Positions 1-8,139 of a DNA stretch of 32,412 nucleotides are shown here, in pieces. The stretch spans positions 1 through 32,412 of the forward strand of contig DCWI01000086.1 of assembly GCA_002328825.1 (NCBI GenBank), given 5' to 3'. This stretch comes from Nitrospiraceae bacterium UBA2166 (GTDB lineage: Bacteria > Nitrospirota > Nitrospiria > Nitrospirales > UBA2166). Under the pieces are notes generated by a model. That model saw only the letters and a program-made list of their open reading frames with translations. It was not told the origin of the DNA and made no database searches. Position 1 is the first letter of the stretch; every line of letters starts with the position of its first letter. Both the position numbers and the translations under genes were made by a program.

Positions 1-708
1 CAAGCACTTGAAATAGTTCAAGATGTAACGGAAGGAATCAAGCAACTCGTCATGCGTGTTGGTTTCAATACAGGGGATGCCCTAATCTATCCTCAATTGA
101 CATGGCGTAATAATGGCATAAACCCACCACTAGAAAGTGGTCAGAAAAATGTGAAGGAAGCTTTGCTTGGGTCCTGTTATCAGATTTCAGCCTCAGTATT
201 TTTTCAAGTGAATACCATACAGGCAGAGCGCCTTCTTGAGTACGTTATCGACAAGGTTATTGAGGTGCGTCCGCATGTTGTTGTTGATGCGTATGCAGGT
301 GTCGGGGTCTTTGCATCACATCTTTCAGCATATGTGGGGAAAGTATTTGCAATTGAAGAATCTTTGCCAGCAGCAACTGATGCGGTCGTAAATTTGGCAG
401 GTTTATCAAATGTAGAGTGGGTGATTGCGCGTGTTGAGGATATATTGAAAACGCGTAATTTTTCTCCCGATGTAGTAATTGTCGATCCGCCTCGTCGAGG
501 TCTTCCAGCAAAAGTAATTGAGTTGCTAGTTGCATCTTCAGCATGTCGGATTGTTTATGTATCCTGTGATTCAGCAACTCTTGCTCGTGATTTACGACGA
601 CTGGTAGATCTTGGGTTTGGTTTGAGAGAAGTGCAACCCATTGATATGTTTCCCCATACCCAACATATCGAATGTGTCGCGATTCTAGATCGTGTGTCTG
701 CGCCGTGA
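1..708 (+). CDS. TrmA/RumA-family RNA (uracil-5-)-methyltransferase, C-terminal part
   Basis: Partial gene: the frame is open from base 1, so the N-terminus lies outside the window and 235 residues are visible. Enzymes of this family use SAM to methylate C5 of a specific uridine in 23S rRNA or tRNA. Visible family signatures are FFQVN before the methyltransferase fold, the SAM-binding DAYAGVGVFA, IVDPPRRGL, and the catalytic-cysteine motif SCDSATLARD, followed by the conserved end DMFPHTQHIECVAIL. I cannot tell rRNA-type (RlmC/RlmD) from tRNA-type enzymes because the N-terminal TRAM/Fe-S region is missing. Its stop overlaps a possible GTG start of the next gene (GTGA), so the two are probably co-translated. 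Confidence 0.93.
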   Translation, partial: QALEIVQDVTEGIKQLVMRVGFNTGDALIYPQLTWRNNGINPPLESGQKNVKEALLGSCYQISASVFFQVNTIQAERLLEYVIDKVIEVRPHVVVDAYAGVGVFASHLSAYVGKVFAIEESLPAATDAVVNLAGLSNVEWVIARVEDILKTRNFSPDVVIVDPPRRGLPAKVIELLVASSACRIVYVSCDSATLARDLRRLVDLGFGLREVQPIDMFPHTQHIECVAILDRVSAP

Positions 709-2012
709 AACGGTTCCCTTTGCATTGGAAGATTCTCATTGGAATGCTTTTTGGTGTTGTCTATGGTCTTGTGTCAGCGACAGTTGGCTGGGGCCAATTT
801 ACCTCGAATTGGGTGGCCCCATTTGGGGATGTTTTTCTAAATCTGCTGAAGCTAATTGCGGTTCCACTCATTGTTGGGTCAATTATAACTGGGGTCACGT
901 CGCTGTCGGATATACGAAAGCTTTCCCGGATTGGTGGAACAACTATTGTAATTTATATTGGAACGACGGCAGTTGCTATTACCATTGGTTTGCTTATGGT
1001 GAATGTTCTTCAGCCTGGTAAGGCTGTTCCTTACGCCTTGCAGCAGCAGTTGCAGGCAACTTATCAGGACGAGGCTGCCGTAGGAATGAATCAGGCTGAG
1101 GAAGAAAAGTCTCGTGGGCCTTTGCAAGTTTTTGTCGACATGATTCCATCTAATATCATTGGAGCTGCAGGTGATAATGGGAATATGCTGAATGTTGTGG
1201 TATTCGCGATTCTCTTTGGACTCGCGTTAGCCATGGTTCCCCAGCAGCAAGCAAAACCGCTGATTGATGTGTTTGCAAGTCTCATGGCAGTGACTATCAA
1301 GATTGTCCAGCTGATTATGGTCATGGCGCCTATTGGAGTGTTTGGGTTGATCGCCAAGACGATTAATGAGGTTGCCGCTGATGATATTGGAAAAGCTTTC
1401 AATCTTTTGGGGGCCCTTGGGTTCTATTGTCTTGTGGTCATTGGAGGACTTCTTCTTCATGTGCTGATCACCTATCCGTTTCTGCTCAAAGTATTCTCAT
1501 CAGTCTCTATATTGCATTTTTTTTATGCTATTTCTCCTGCCCAACTTCTTGGATTTTCGACGAGTTCAAGTGCTGCAACTCTTCCAGTTACTATGGAGGT
1601 CTGTCAAAAAAGGGTTGGCGTTTCCAAGGAAATCTCGTCCTTTGTTTTGCCACTTGGTGCCACCATTAATATGGACGGAACTGCATTGTACCAGGCTGTT
1701 GCAGCGGTTTTTATTGCCCAGGCCATTGGGATGAGTTTGGACATTGGAGCGCAATTGCAGATTCTTCTCACCGCTGTATTTGCGTCTATTGGTGCAGCTG
1801 CTGTCCCTGGAGCGGGTCTCATCATTTTGGTCATTATTCTCGAGTCAATTGGAGTTCCAGCAGCAGGTCTTGCGCTTGTGTTGGGAGTTGATCGAATTTT
1901 GGATATGTGTCGTACTGCAGTGAATGTGACGGGTGATGCCACGGTTGCAACGGTAGTTGCCTCGATGGAAAACAGCTTGAGCGTGCCTGAAGGCAAGAGT
2001 CAAGAAATATGA
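705..2012 (+). CDS. gltP: Dicarboxylate/amino acid:cation symporter (glutamate-transporter type)
   Basis: Multi-pass inner-membrane carrier of the DAACS family, importing acidic amino acids or dicarboxylates with H+ or Na+. The hairpin-1 serine motif (SSSAATLP), the NMDGT motif of TM7 (GATINMDGTALY) and the substrate-binding TM8 (ILDMCRTAVNVTGDA) are all present. The TM8 Asp, Arg, Thr, Asn and Asp spacing matches the aspartate-binding residues known from GltPh, which favours glutamate/aspartate over C4-dicarboxylates. I chose the GTG at 705, which overlaps the upstream TGA as GTGA and begins directly before the first hydrophobic segment. An ATG at 672 is also in frame but would overlap the upstream gene further. 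No strong Shine-Dalgarno is visible, consistent with translational coupling. The stop overlaps the next start (ATGA). Confidence 0.92.
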   Translation: MKRFPLHWKILIGMLFGVVYGLVSATVGWGQFTSNWVAPFGDVFLNLLKLIAVPLIVGSIITGVTSLSDIRKLSRIGGTTIVIYIGTTAVAITIGLLMVNVLQPGKAVPYALQQQLQATYQDEAAVGMNQAEEEKSRGPLQVFVDMIPSNIIGAAGDNGNMLNVVVFAILFGLALAMVPQQQAKPLIDVFASLMAVTIKIVQLIMVMAPIGVFGLIAKTINEVAADDIGKAFNLLGALGFYCLVVIGGLLLHVLITYPFLLKVFSSVSILHFFYAISPAQLLGFSTSSSAATLPVTMEVCQKRVGVSKEISSFVLPLGATINMDGTALYQAVAAVFIAQAIGMSLDIGAQLQILLTAVFASIGAAAVPGAGLIILVIILESIGVPAAGLALVLGVDRILDMCRTAVNVTGDATVATVVASMENSLSVPEGKSQEI

Positions 2013-2959
2013 ACGGAGTTTGGCTGGAAGATGGCATTGTATCTCTTCGTGATGACCTGCCTTTTCCAATTGCTGGAGAACGTGAGGCGATTATTCGAGT
2101 GCTGAGTGCAGGGATCTGTACTACTGATCATGGATTAATTGATGGAATGTTTCCATATGTGGGTGTGATTGGGCATGAGTTTGTTGGTGTGGTTGACAAA
2201 GGCCCAGAGTCTGTTTCTGGACGACGGGTAGTTGGCGAAATTGTTTCGGCATGTCGACGATGTGTGGCTTGTCATAAAGGGAGAACATCTCATTGTCCAG
2301 AGCGGACTGTTCTTGGTATTACTAATCGCAATGGGGTATTTGCTGAATATACGGCATTACCTGTTGAAAATCTTTATGTGGTTCCTGAATCTGTTTCAAC
2401 TGAATTTGCAACCTTTATCGAACCTCTTGCTGCAGCAATGCAGATTATTGAACAAGTCCATATCACTTCTAGCGATAGTGTTCTTGTTGTGGGTTCTGGG
2501 AAACTTGCCCAACTTGTTGTTCGGACATTGCTGTTGACAGGATGCGTACTTAGTTGTGTTGGACGTAGTAAGCGAACGCTCGCTCTGTGTCCCAAAGAGG
2601 TGGAGATGTATCGCGTTGACCAATTACAAGATACTCAATTCGATGTTGTCGTCGAGTGTACAGGAAATGCAGAGGGTTTCAAGATTGCACGACAGGCAGT
2701 CCGTCCCGCAGGAACGTTGGTGTTGAAAAGCACTTATCCGGGGGAACTTGAGATCGACTGTACATCCTTGGTTGTTGATGAGGTGACCATCGTTGGTTCA
2801 CGTTGTGGCCCGTTTTCAGCAGCCATTCGACTTTTGGAGTCAGGTTATGTTGATCTTACCGCATTAATTGATGGCACCTTTCCTCTGAATCTGGCAATTG
2901 AAGCGCTTAGCCAAAGTCGGAGACCCGGAACATTAAAAATACTCCTCGACATGAGCTAA
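2009..2959 (+). CDS. Zinc-dependent alcohol dehydrogenase-like (MDR) oxidoreductase
   Basis: Medium-chain dehydrogenase/reductase of 316 residues. The N-terminal GroES-like half carries catalytic-zinc candidates C37, H56-E57 (GHE) and E138 (FIEPLAAAM). Four structural-zinc cysteines sit at C82, C85, C88 and C96. The nucleotide-binding half starts around residue 155 with VVGSGKLAQ. Such proteins oxidise alcohols or polyols with NAD(P); the substrate cannot be read from sequence. It is shorter than typical 340-370 aa members. The start overlaps the symporter stop by 4 bp, so it belongs to the same operon, and the symporter could supply or export a related metabolite (inference). Confidence 0.88.
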   Translation: MNGVWLEDGIVSLRDDLPFPIAGEREAIIRVLSAGICTTDHGLIDGMFPYVGVIGHEFVGVVDKGPESVSGRRVVGEIVSACRRCVACHKGRTSHCPERTVLGITNRNGVFAEYTALPVENLYVVPESVSTEFATFIEPLAAAMQIIEQVHITSSDSVLVVGSGKLAQLVVRTLLLTGCVLSCVGRSKRTLALCPKEVEMYRVDQLQDTQFDVVVECTGNAEGFKIARQAVRPAGTLVLKSTYPGELEIDCTSLVVDEVTIVGSRCGPFSAAIRLLESGYVDLTALIDGTFPLNLAIEALSQSRRPGTLKILLDMS

Positions 2960-3112
2960 TTCACAAAAAACTTGTTGCTGCATTGAATCTTGAAACGGGT
3001 TGTTTTCCAGCATGGAGAGTACAGTATACTAGCGATTTGAGGAGCTGATAGAATATTCTTGTGATTGCTTTTAGGTATACTTTCCCGCATTTTGTTCTGA
3101 TTGGAAAATAAA

Positions 3113-3832
3113 GTGACTAATTTCTCACATTCAAAATCAATGGTTGGAAAGGTTGCGTTATTTCTTTTTATAGCAAGCGCAATCAGCATCTTCTTTTATC
3201 TTGATGTGCAGCAGTATTTGACACTCGAATCGTTAAAGAGCCATCGTAATCAACTGCTTGCATATACAGAGATGCATTACACCACAGTGGCATTGGTGTT
3301 CATCTGTCTATACTGCATTCAAACGGCGCTTTCTCTTCCTGGAGCAACCATTTTGACACTGAGTGCTGGTTTACTGTTTGGAAGTGTATTAGGGGCCCTT
3401 CTTGTAAATATCGCGGCGACGTCGGGAGCAACCATTGCATTTCTCACATCCCGGTATCTTTTGCATGATTGGGTAGAACGAAAATTTGGTCATCGGCTTG
3501 CGCCTTTACAAAGAGGATTCTCCAGAAATGCATTCAGCTATTTGTTAACCTTACGCCTAATTCCTCTCTTTCCGTTTTTTTTAGTAAATATGGTTTCAGG
3601 GTTAACCAGAATTCGGCCGATAACATACATCTTGGCAACCGCTGCAGGGATTTTTCCTGCTAGTTTTGTCTATACAAATGCAGGACGTCAGCTTGGTATG
3701 ATCGATTCACTAGGTGAGATCGCATCTCCTCGGGTATTGGGGGCTTTTGCTCTACTTACAATTTTTGCACTGCTTCCTATTGCTTATCGGAAATTCTTTA
3801 GCCGCGAAGTTGAGGATGGAGTTAAACAATAA
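3113..3832 (+). CDS. TVP38/TMEM64-family membrane protein
   Basis: Inner-membrane protein of the SNARE-associated/TVP38 (DedA-like) superfamily, proposed in the literature to act in lipid or phosphate-carrier transport; the exact role here is unknown. An N-terminal hydrophobic helix is followed by the signature LSLPGAT..LSAGLLFGSVLGA, then SGATIAFLTSRYLL, and later LRLIPLFPFFLVN and AAGIFPASFVYTNAGRQLG. The GTG at 3113 follows a GGA with a 7-nt spacing. A TTG at 3101 and an ATG at 3140 are alternative in-frame starts. The gene ends 24 bp before the convergent yajQ stop, with no hairpin between them. Confidence 0.9.
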   Translation: MTNFSHSKSMVGKVALFLFIASAISIFFYLDVQQYLTLESLKSHRNQLLAYTEMHYTTVALVFICLYCIQTALSLPGATILTLSAGLLFGSVLGALLVNIAATSGATIAFLTSRYLLHDWVERKFGHRLAPLQRGFSRNAFSYLLTLRLIPLFPFFLVNMVSGLTRIRPITYILATAAGIFPASFVYTNAGRQLGMIDSLGEIASPRVLGAFALLTIFALLPIAYRKFFSREVEDGVKQ

Positions 3833-3856
3833 ACAAGATGTTGGTAAGATCTAATA

Positions 3857-4339
3857 TTAGTCGCGGAAATTATCGAATTGTAGGGGAATGCCAAACTCTT
3901 CTTCTTTGAGAAAAGCAATTACATCCTGAAGGTCATCTCGTTTTTTTCCTGAGATGCGTACTTTGTCGCCTTGAATTGCCGCTTGCACTTTAAACTTATT
4001 GTTTTTGATGATCTTGATCATTTTCTTTGCTAGTTCTGCTTCTATTCCCTGACGTATTTTTATAACTTGCCATGCATTCCCTACATTAATTTGTGGTGGG
4101 TTGAGATGTAAGCAGCGGATGTCAATTAGGCGACTAGAAAGACGTTTGGTAAGAATGTCAAATAACTGTTTGAGCTGAAACTCATTGGGGGCGTGCATGG
4201 TGACTGTGCTCCCCTCCAGCTCAAACTTGGCATCTGTTTTCTTAAAGTCAAACCGGGTTTCCAGTTCTCGGGTCGCTTGGTTAATTGCGTTAGTCACCTC
4301 TTGTGTATTGACTTCTGAAATGACATCAAATGACGGCAT
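3857..4339 (-). CDS. yajQ: YajQ-family nucleotide-binding protein
   Basis: A 160-residue protein matching the UPF0234/YajQ family over its full length, from MPSFDVISEVNTQEVTNAI to the terminal PLQFDNFRD. Characteristic internal stretches are TRFDFK, ISGKKRDDLQDVI and the NAWQVIKIRQGIE segment. Family members bind nucleotides, and some bind cyclic di-GMP and act as effectors with a transcription factor; no such partner is adjacent here. The ATG is preceded by a weak GAGAG about 5 nt upstream. Cytoplasmic, monocistronic by position. Confidence 0.95.
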   Translation of the reverse strand: MPSFDVISEVNTQEVTNAINQATRELETRFDFKKTDAKFELEGSTVTMHAPNEFQLKQLFDILTKRLSSRLIDIRCLHLNPPQINVGNAWQVIKIRQGIEAELAKKMIKIIKNNKFKVQAAIQGDKVRISGKKRDDLQDVIAFLKEEEFGIPLQFDNFRD

Positions 4340-4580
4340 GGTTTCTCTCGCCCTAGGTTGTTACAGGAACTACTCCCAAGACAGTAACAGATTTTGTGTA
4401 GCTGTTCCAATCACCAAGTCTGATTTTTATATTTTAGGGGTTGAATACAACAGTTTTTTCGCATGACCAGTATGTGATGAAGATCGTATATTTTACAGAG
4501 TGGTGATCAAGAAAGGATGGCTGGAGTTATGCAAGACTACAAAACCTTATTGTTGCCGAGAAGTACCTTCCAATGCTTGG

Positions 4581-5189
4581 TTACGGATCATGCATGAGTG
4601 TCATTCCAACGAACCACCCAGCAGTTTCAGCAATCGCACTTATTTCTTCTCGGTTGAATCCAGAGGTAGGATTATAATTTATTTTTCCGTGGCCAGTTGT
4701 CTGCGCAACCTGACATTGGTGTACTTTGTCGATGAGAAAAAGATTCATTGAGAGAAGTCCAGTGCTGCTATTTCGCTCAAGATCTGGTGTCCAGGCGTTG
4801 ACAAATATTTTTAGCAGCGCGACCTTATCATGTTCTGTGGTACTTGGAACGACGCGGTAGATATCTCGCCGGTGACCTTCGTCTATAAGTGCCTTATGAA
4901 GAAGGGGGAAAAAATGTTGAGGAGCTTGTCCGATATCGCTAATTTCTGGAACCTCGATGATTGTATATTGTCCTCTACGATCCGATGAACATCTAGGATA
5001 TGTTATGGTCGATATCTTCTCTATGCTCTGATGAGTCTTTGTTTGGGTTGTTTTTGCTATACATCCAGAAATATTAAGTGTTCCGATGATGAGGAAAACA
5101 ATTGTGAAAAAATACGTAAAAGAATTGCGATAAAGGGAGATCAATGTATCGTTTTGATAACGGTGTGCCGTGTTGATCGATGAGGGCAT
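4581..5189 (-). CDS. Putative lipoprotein of unknown function
   Basis: Not recognised as a named family. A hydrophobic stretch (FTYFFTIVFLIIG) ends in the lipobox-like ISGC, so the mature protein would begin at that cysteine and be lipid-anchored. The rest is a soluble domain of about 160 residues that ends with EEISAIAETAGWFVGMTL. The segment VFVNAW-like KIFVNAWTPDLERNSS and the later GKINYN are suggestive of a small periplasmic beta-rich domain, but I cannot name it. The frame is open to an ATG at 5219, but a well-placed promoter has its -10 only 5 nt upstream of that codon. I therefore favour the ATG at 5189, or the TTG at 5144, which gives a more normal signal-peptide length. Confidence 0.6.
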   Translation of the reverse strand: MPSSINTAHRYQNDTLISLYRNSFTYFFTIVFLIIGTLNISGCIAKTTQTKTHQSIEKISTITYPRCSSDRRGQYTIIEVPEISDIGQAPQHFFPLLHKALIDEGHRRDIYRVVPSTTEHDKVALLKIFVNAWTPDLERNSSTGLLSMNLFLIDKVHQCQVAQTTGHGKINYNPTSGFNREEISAIAETAGWFVGMTLMHDP

Positions 5190-5224
5190 TCCGTTTCCAT
5201 ATTTGTTGGTTGCTCTCATAAGTC

Positions 5225-5253
5225 ATTATAGTGCTTGATGTTTTTATACTCAA
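5225..5253 (-). promoter_or_regulatory. Sigma70-type promoter for the putative lipoprotein
   Basis: On the minus strand TTGAGT (5248-5253) and TATAAT (5225-5230) are separated by 17 bp. Transcription would start at about 5218, so the ATG at 5219 would fall at or before the transcript start. This argues for a downstream start codon of the lipoprotein gene. Confidence 0.55.
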
Positions 5254-5315
5254 CTTGAGAAGATGATTTATTGTTTTCATGATTTAAGTCGTTCTTTTTA
5301 GAGGCTCAAAGAGAC

Positions 5316-6278
5316 ATGGAACTGTTTTTTTATAATTGCCTTTGTCAAGATCTTTCGCGAGGAGAAGATAATATTTCGGGTGCGTATCAGGAGGCGATAC
5401 GGCGCTTTGAGATAATTCGTGGGCAGTGCCCCGCACTCAAAGAGGTACTTGTTCCAAATGATATTTGGAATGACTTTCGTAGTAGTGTTTTTGCGCAGGG
5501 TGAAAATGTTTTTCATCAGCACATTCTTCTTGAAGCTTACTGGCGGGGGGAATTAACTCAGCTCACGACACCTGTCCACCGGTATCTCATTGATTCTGGA
5601 CGGAGACGGACACGATTAAATAAAAACCACCTGAAGGATCTTCGAGAGGCATGGGCTCCTCAGGAGCTTCGTGCAAATCAAGGCCAAAAGGTACGTGCTT
5701 TTTGGGGACGATTAACGGAGCTGCATGTTGCTGAGTGGATAGAGAAGAGGGGGTGGACGATTTCAAACCTCGAAGCGTGGGGAGGGAAGCTGGATATTGA
5801 ATGTACATCTCCAGATCAAACTGAATGTGCCATTGAGGTCACAAGTATTATTTCCGAAGACATGGACTACCTTATTGATATGAATCAGCTAAACCGGCAG
5901 GGTGTACCAGGAACGATGTCTCCGTATCAGGCATCAAATTTTGTTTTGTGGCGGGGGTTGGAGGCTGCCGACAAATTGCGTGATTGTGAAAAATCTAGGA
6001 TTTCTTGCTTTGTAGTTTCCGAAGAAATTTGGCATGCTTTCGAGCCGTCATTAAGGGAAAGTTGGGGGCTCTGGGATACACCACGGTTTATTGAAATTCG
6101 TCCTAAAATTCAGCACGCAATTCAACGGAACAACCGGATCGATCCAGAGAATAGAGATAAGTTGAAACGACTTATCTCCACTTTAAATGCGATTTGGATC
6201 GTGCAGAAAAGTCTACGGCTTGAACTCTCTTCCCATCGTGTATTTTCATTCACGGAGCCTCCCCTTTCTCCTTTATAA
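5316..6278 (+). CDS. Hypothetical protein with a PD-(D/E)XK-nuclease-like core
   Basis: A 320-residue soluble protein that I do not recognise as a whole. Residues 130-180 follow the order of a restriction-endonuclease-like core: a helix with glutamates (E135 and E140 in TELHVAEW), a strand with D160 (GGKLDIEC), then a strand with E174 in AIEVTSI. In active enzymes the last motif is normally E-x-K; here the lysine position is T176. The protein could be a variant nuclease or an inactive fold used for binding. The N-terminal 120 residues are helical and charged, without membrane segments. No methyltransferase or toxin-antitoxin partner is adjacent. The start is supported only by a weak AAGAG. 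Confidence 0.7.
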   Translation: MELFFYNCLCQDLSRGEDNISGAYQEAIRRFEIIRGQCPALKEVLVPNDIWNDFRSSVFAQGENVFHQHILLEAYWRGELTQLTTPVHRYLIDSGRRRTRLNKNHLKDLREAWAPQELRANQGQKVRAFWGRLTELHVAEWIEKRGWTISNLEAWGGKLDIECTSPDQTECAIEVTSIISEDMDYLIDMNQLNRQGVPGTMSPYQASNFVLWRGLEAADKLRDCEKSRISCFVVSEEIWHAFEPSLRESWGLWDTPRFIEIRPKIQHAIQRNNRIDPENRDKLKRLISTLNAIWIVQKSLRLELSSHRVFSFTEPPLSPL

Positions 6279-6417
6279 AAGCATTGAGCTCTATTCCAGA
6301 AAGAACTATTTGAGTGTCTCCGAGAGTGAATGCGCGGGTGGGATAGATTTACTGCTGCATGAGGAACTGTCTTAAGAATGGTGGTGGCATTGATGTAGTG
6401 GAACCGATAGATCCAGA

Positions 6418-6840
6418 TCAGGGTATATGAATTATAGCTTTGCGTAGTTGTTTAATAATATGGCGTCGTTGCTTGGTTTCAAGCCTGCGTTGTTGAGATG
6501 CGTAAGTTGGGGATGTTTTTTCCCTTAGTTGCGGTGTTTTAAGTGCAGACTGGATGAGCGCGGTAAGTTTCGCTATAGCGTCTTGACGATTTCGTTCTTG
6601 GGATCGGAATCGTCGTGAGGTCAGAGTTATTACTCCGCCATTTGTGACTCGTTTTCCAGCAAGGCGAATTAATCGAGCATACATTCCATTTGGAAGTGTC
6701 TGGGCCTCTGGGAGCGTATATTTGAGTTGAACCGCCGTTGCGACCTTGTTGACGTTTTGGCCTCCTGGTCCGGATGCGCGGATAAATTTCCATTCGATGG
6801 CTGTTTTGTTAATGAAACACGCTGGCATGAGTGGAATCAT
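6418..6840 (-). CDS. arfB: Alternative ribosome-rescue factor ArfB (peptidyl-tRNA hydrolase)
   Basis: A 140-residue protein with the release-factor domain-I signature RASGPGGQNVNKVATAVQL, including the catalytic GGQ at residues 26-28. It has a basic, glutamine-rich C-terminal tail (QQRRLETKQRRHIIKQLRK). The lack of codon-recognition domains and the presence of that tail distinguish ArfB/YaeJ from RF1/RF2. ArfB enters stalled ribosomes, places the tail in the empty mRNA channel and hydrolyses peptidyl-tRNA. The start is ATG at 6840; a second in-frame ATG lies at 6828. The gene is convergent with the preceding hypothetical gene, with about 140 bp between them. Confidence 0.93.
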   Translation of the reverse strand: MIPLMPACFINKTAIEWKFIRASGPGGQNVNKVATAVQLKYTLPEAQTLPNGMYARLIRLAGKRVTNGGVITLTSRRFRSQERNRQDAIAKLTALIQSALKTPQLREKTSPTYASQQRRLETKQRRHIIKQLRKAIIHIP

Positions 6841-6921
6841 GAATTTTCAATACTCCGTGGAGCGTATATGCTAAGGTGAAAACCACTTATACCTGTATTT
6901 CCCTCACGACTCAATAAAACA

Positions 6922-8139
6922 ATGACATTGAAATGGCAAACTCTTTGCTTGCTTGCGGTAGCAGAGTTTCTTGTTATGGCATTATGGTTTTCCGCATCTG
7001 CTGTTATCCCTCAACTTGCTCTTGAATGGAACTTAAATGTTGGCCAGCAGTCGTGGCTGACTATAAGTGTGCAACTTGGTTTTGTGTTTGGAGCATTTGC
7101 CAGCGCACTATGGAGTCTTCCTGATCGATTTCCCTCTCAATGGGTTTTTGCCATATCTGCCATCATTGGGGCGGTGATGACGGGAGCTATTGCATTGCTA
7201 CCGATGAGCTTTGAGTGGGTCTTGATGTGTCGTGTGTTGACGGGAGCGATGTTGGCTGGAGTGTATCCGCCGGGAATGAAGCTGATGGCATCCTGGTTCA
7301 AAGAAGATCGGGGGTTTGCTATTGGTATTCTTGTTGGAGCATTAACTGTTGGTTCGGCTGCGCCTCATTTAATTACAGGGGTTAACCTGTTTGGAAAGAC
7401 TGATGAGATTATTCTTTGGCGTCAGGTACTTGTAATTTCATCAGGACTCGCCGTATGCGGGGCTATTATTGCGGCTTTGGGTGTGAGGGCAGGACCTCTT
7501 CTTCCTGCTGTGAGCCCGTTTGATTGGAAATACGCTGGCCGTATGTGGAGCGACAAGGCAGTGCGTCTCGCCAACTTTGGATATTTTGGTCACATGTGGG
7601 AATTGTACGCGATGTGGGCATGGGTTCCGCTCTGCTTACTGACCAGTTATCAAGCTGCGGGGTGGGATAACAGTCAAGCCCATGTAGCTGGGTTTTTCAC
7701 AATTGCTGTCGGTGGACTAGGCAGTGTTATTGCAGGAAAATTTTCAGACAAGATTGGTCGCACCCGTGTTGCCATTGTCAGCATATGTGCCTCAGCGGTA
7801 TGTGCGTTTTTGGCTGGATTTGCGGTTCCTGTTCCAGGTCTCTTAACTGTTATTTGTCTCGTGTGGGGTTTTGTCGTAGTTGCGGAAAGTGCTCAGTATA
7901 GTACGGCGGTCAGTGAACTTTGTGATCAACGTTATGTTGGAACCGCATTGACAATGCAGACGTGTATTGGGTTTCTCGTGACCATGGTCACCATTCGTTG
8001 GATTCCTTCGCTCGTGGAACAACTTGGTTGGGGAGTTGCATTTGTGATGCTAGCAGCTGGGCCATCTGCTGGTCTTTGGTTTATGATGAGGTTACGTCGG
8101 TTGCCTGAAGCGATGAAAATGGCTTCAGGCAACCGCTAA
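6922..8139 (+). CDS. MFS transporter
   Basis: A 405-residue major facilitator superfamily permease with about 12 hydrophobic segments in two halves. The first half includes CRVLTGAMLAGVYPPGMKLMASWF, a TM4-TM5 region typical of the family. The second begins near residue 205 and has the GKFSDKIGRTRVA loop, an MFS motif-A equivalent between TM8 and TM9. The substrate is not predictable. The last 59 bp overlap the 3' end of the convergent RNase D gene, and the overlap contains a perfect inverted repeat. The ATG at 6922 has no clear Shine-Dalgarno. Confidence 0.92.
   Translation: MTLKWQTLCLLAVAEFLVMALWFSASAVIPQLALEWNLNVGQQSWLTISVQLGFVFGAFASALWSLPDRFPSQWVFAISAIIGAVMTGAIALLPMSFEWVLMCRVLTGAMLAGVYPPGMKLMASWFKEDRGFAIGILVGALTVGSAAPHLITGVNLFGKTDEIILWRQVLVISSGLAVCGAIIAALGVRAGPLLPAVSPFDWKYAGRMWSDKAVRLANFGYFGHMWELYAMWAWVPLCLLTSYQAAGWDNSQAHVAGFFTIAVGGLGSVIAGKFSDKIGRTRVAIVSICASAVCAFLAGFAVPVPGLLTVICLVWGFVVVAESAQYSTAVSELCDQRYVGTALTMQTCIGFLVTMVTIRWIPSLVEQLGWGVAFVMLAAGPSAGLWFMMRLRRLPEAMKMASGNR

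Noticed and set aside
4516..4596. 26-codon + strand frame after AAGG at about 4516
   Set aside because: Too short, and it overlaps the end of the lipoprotein gene on the other strand; no recognisable product.
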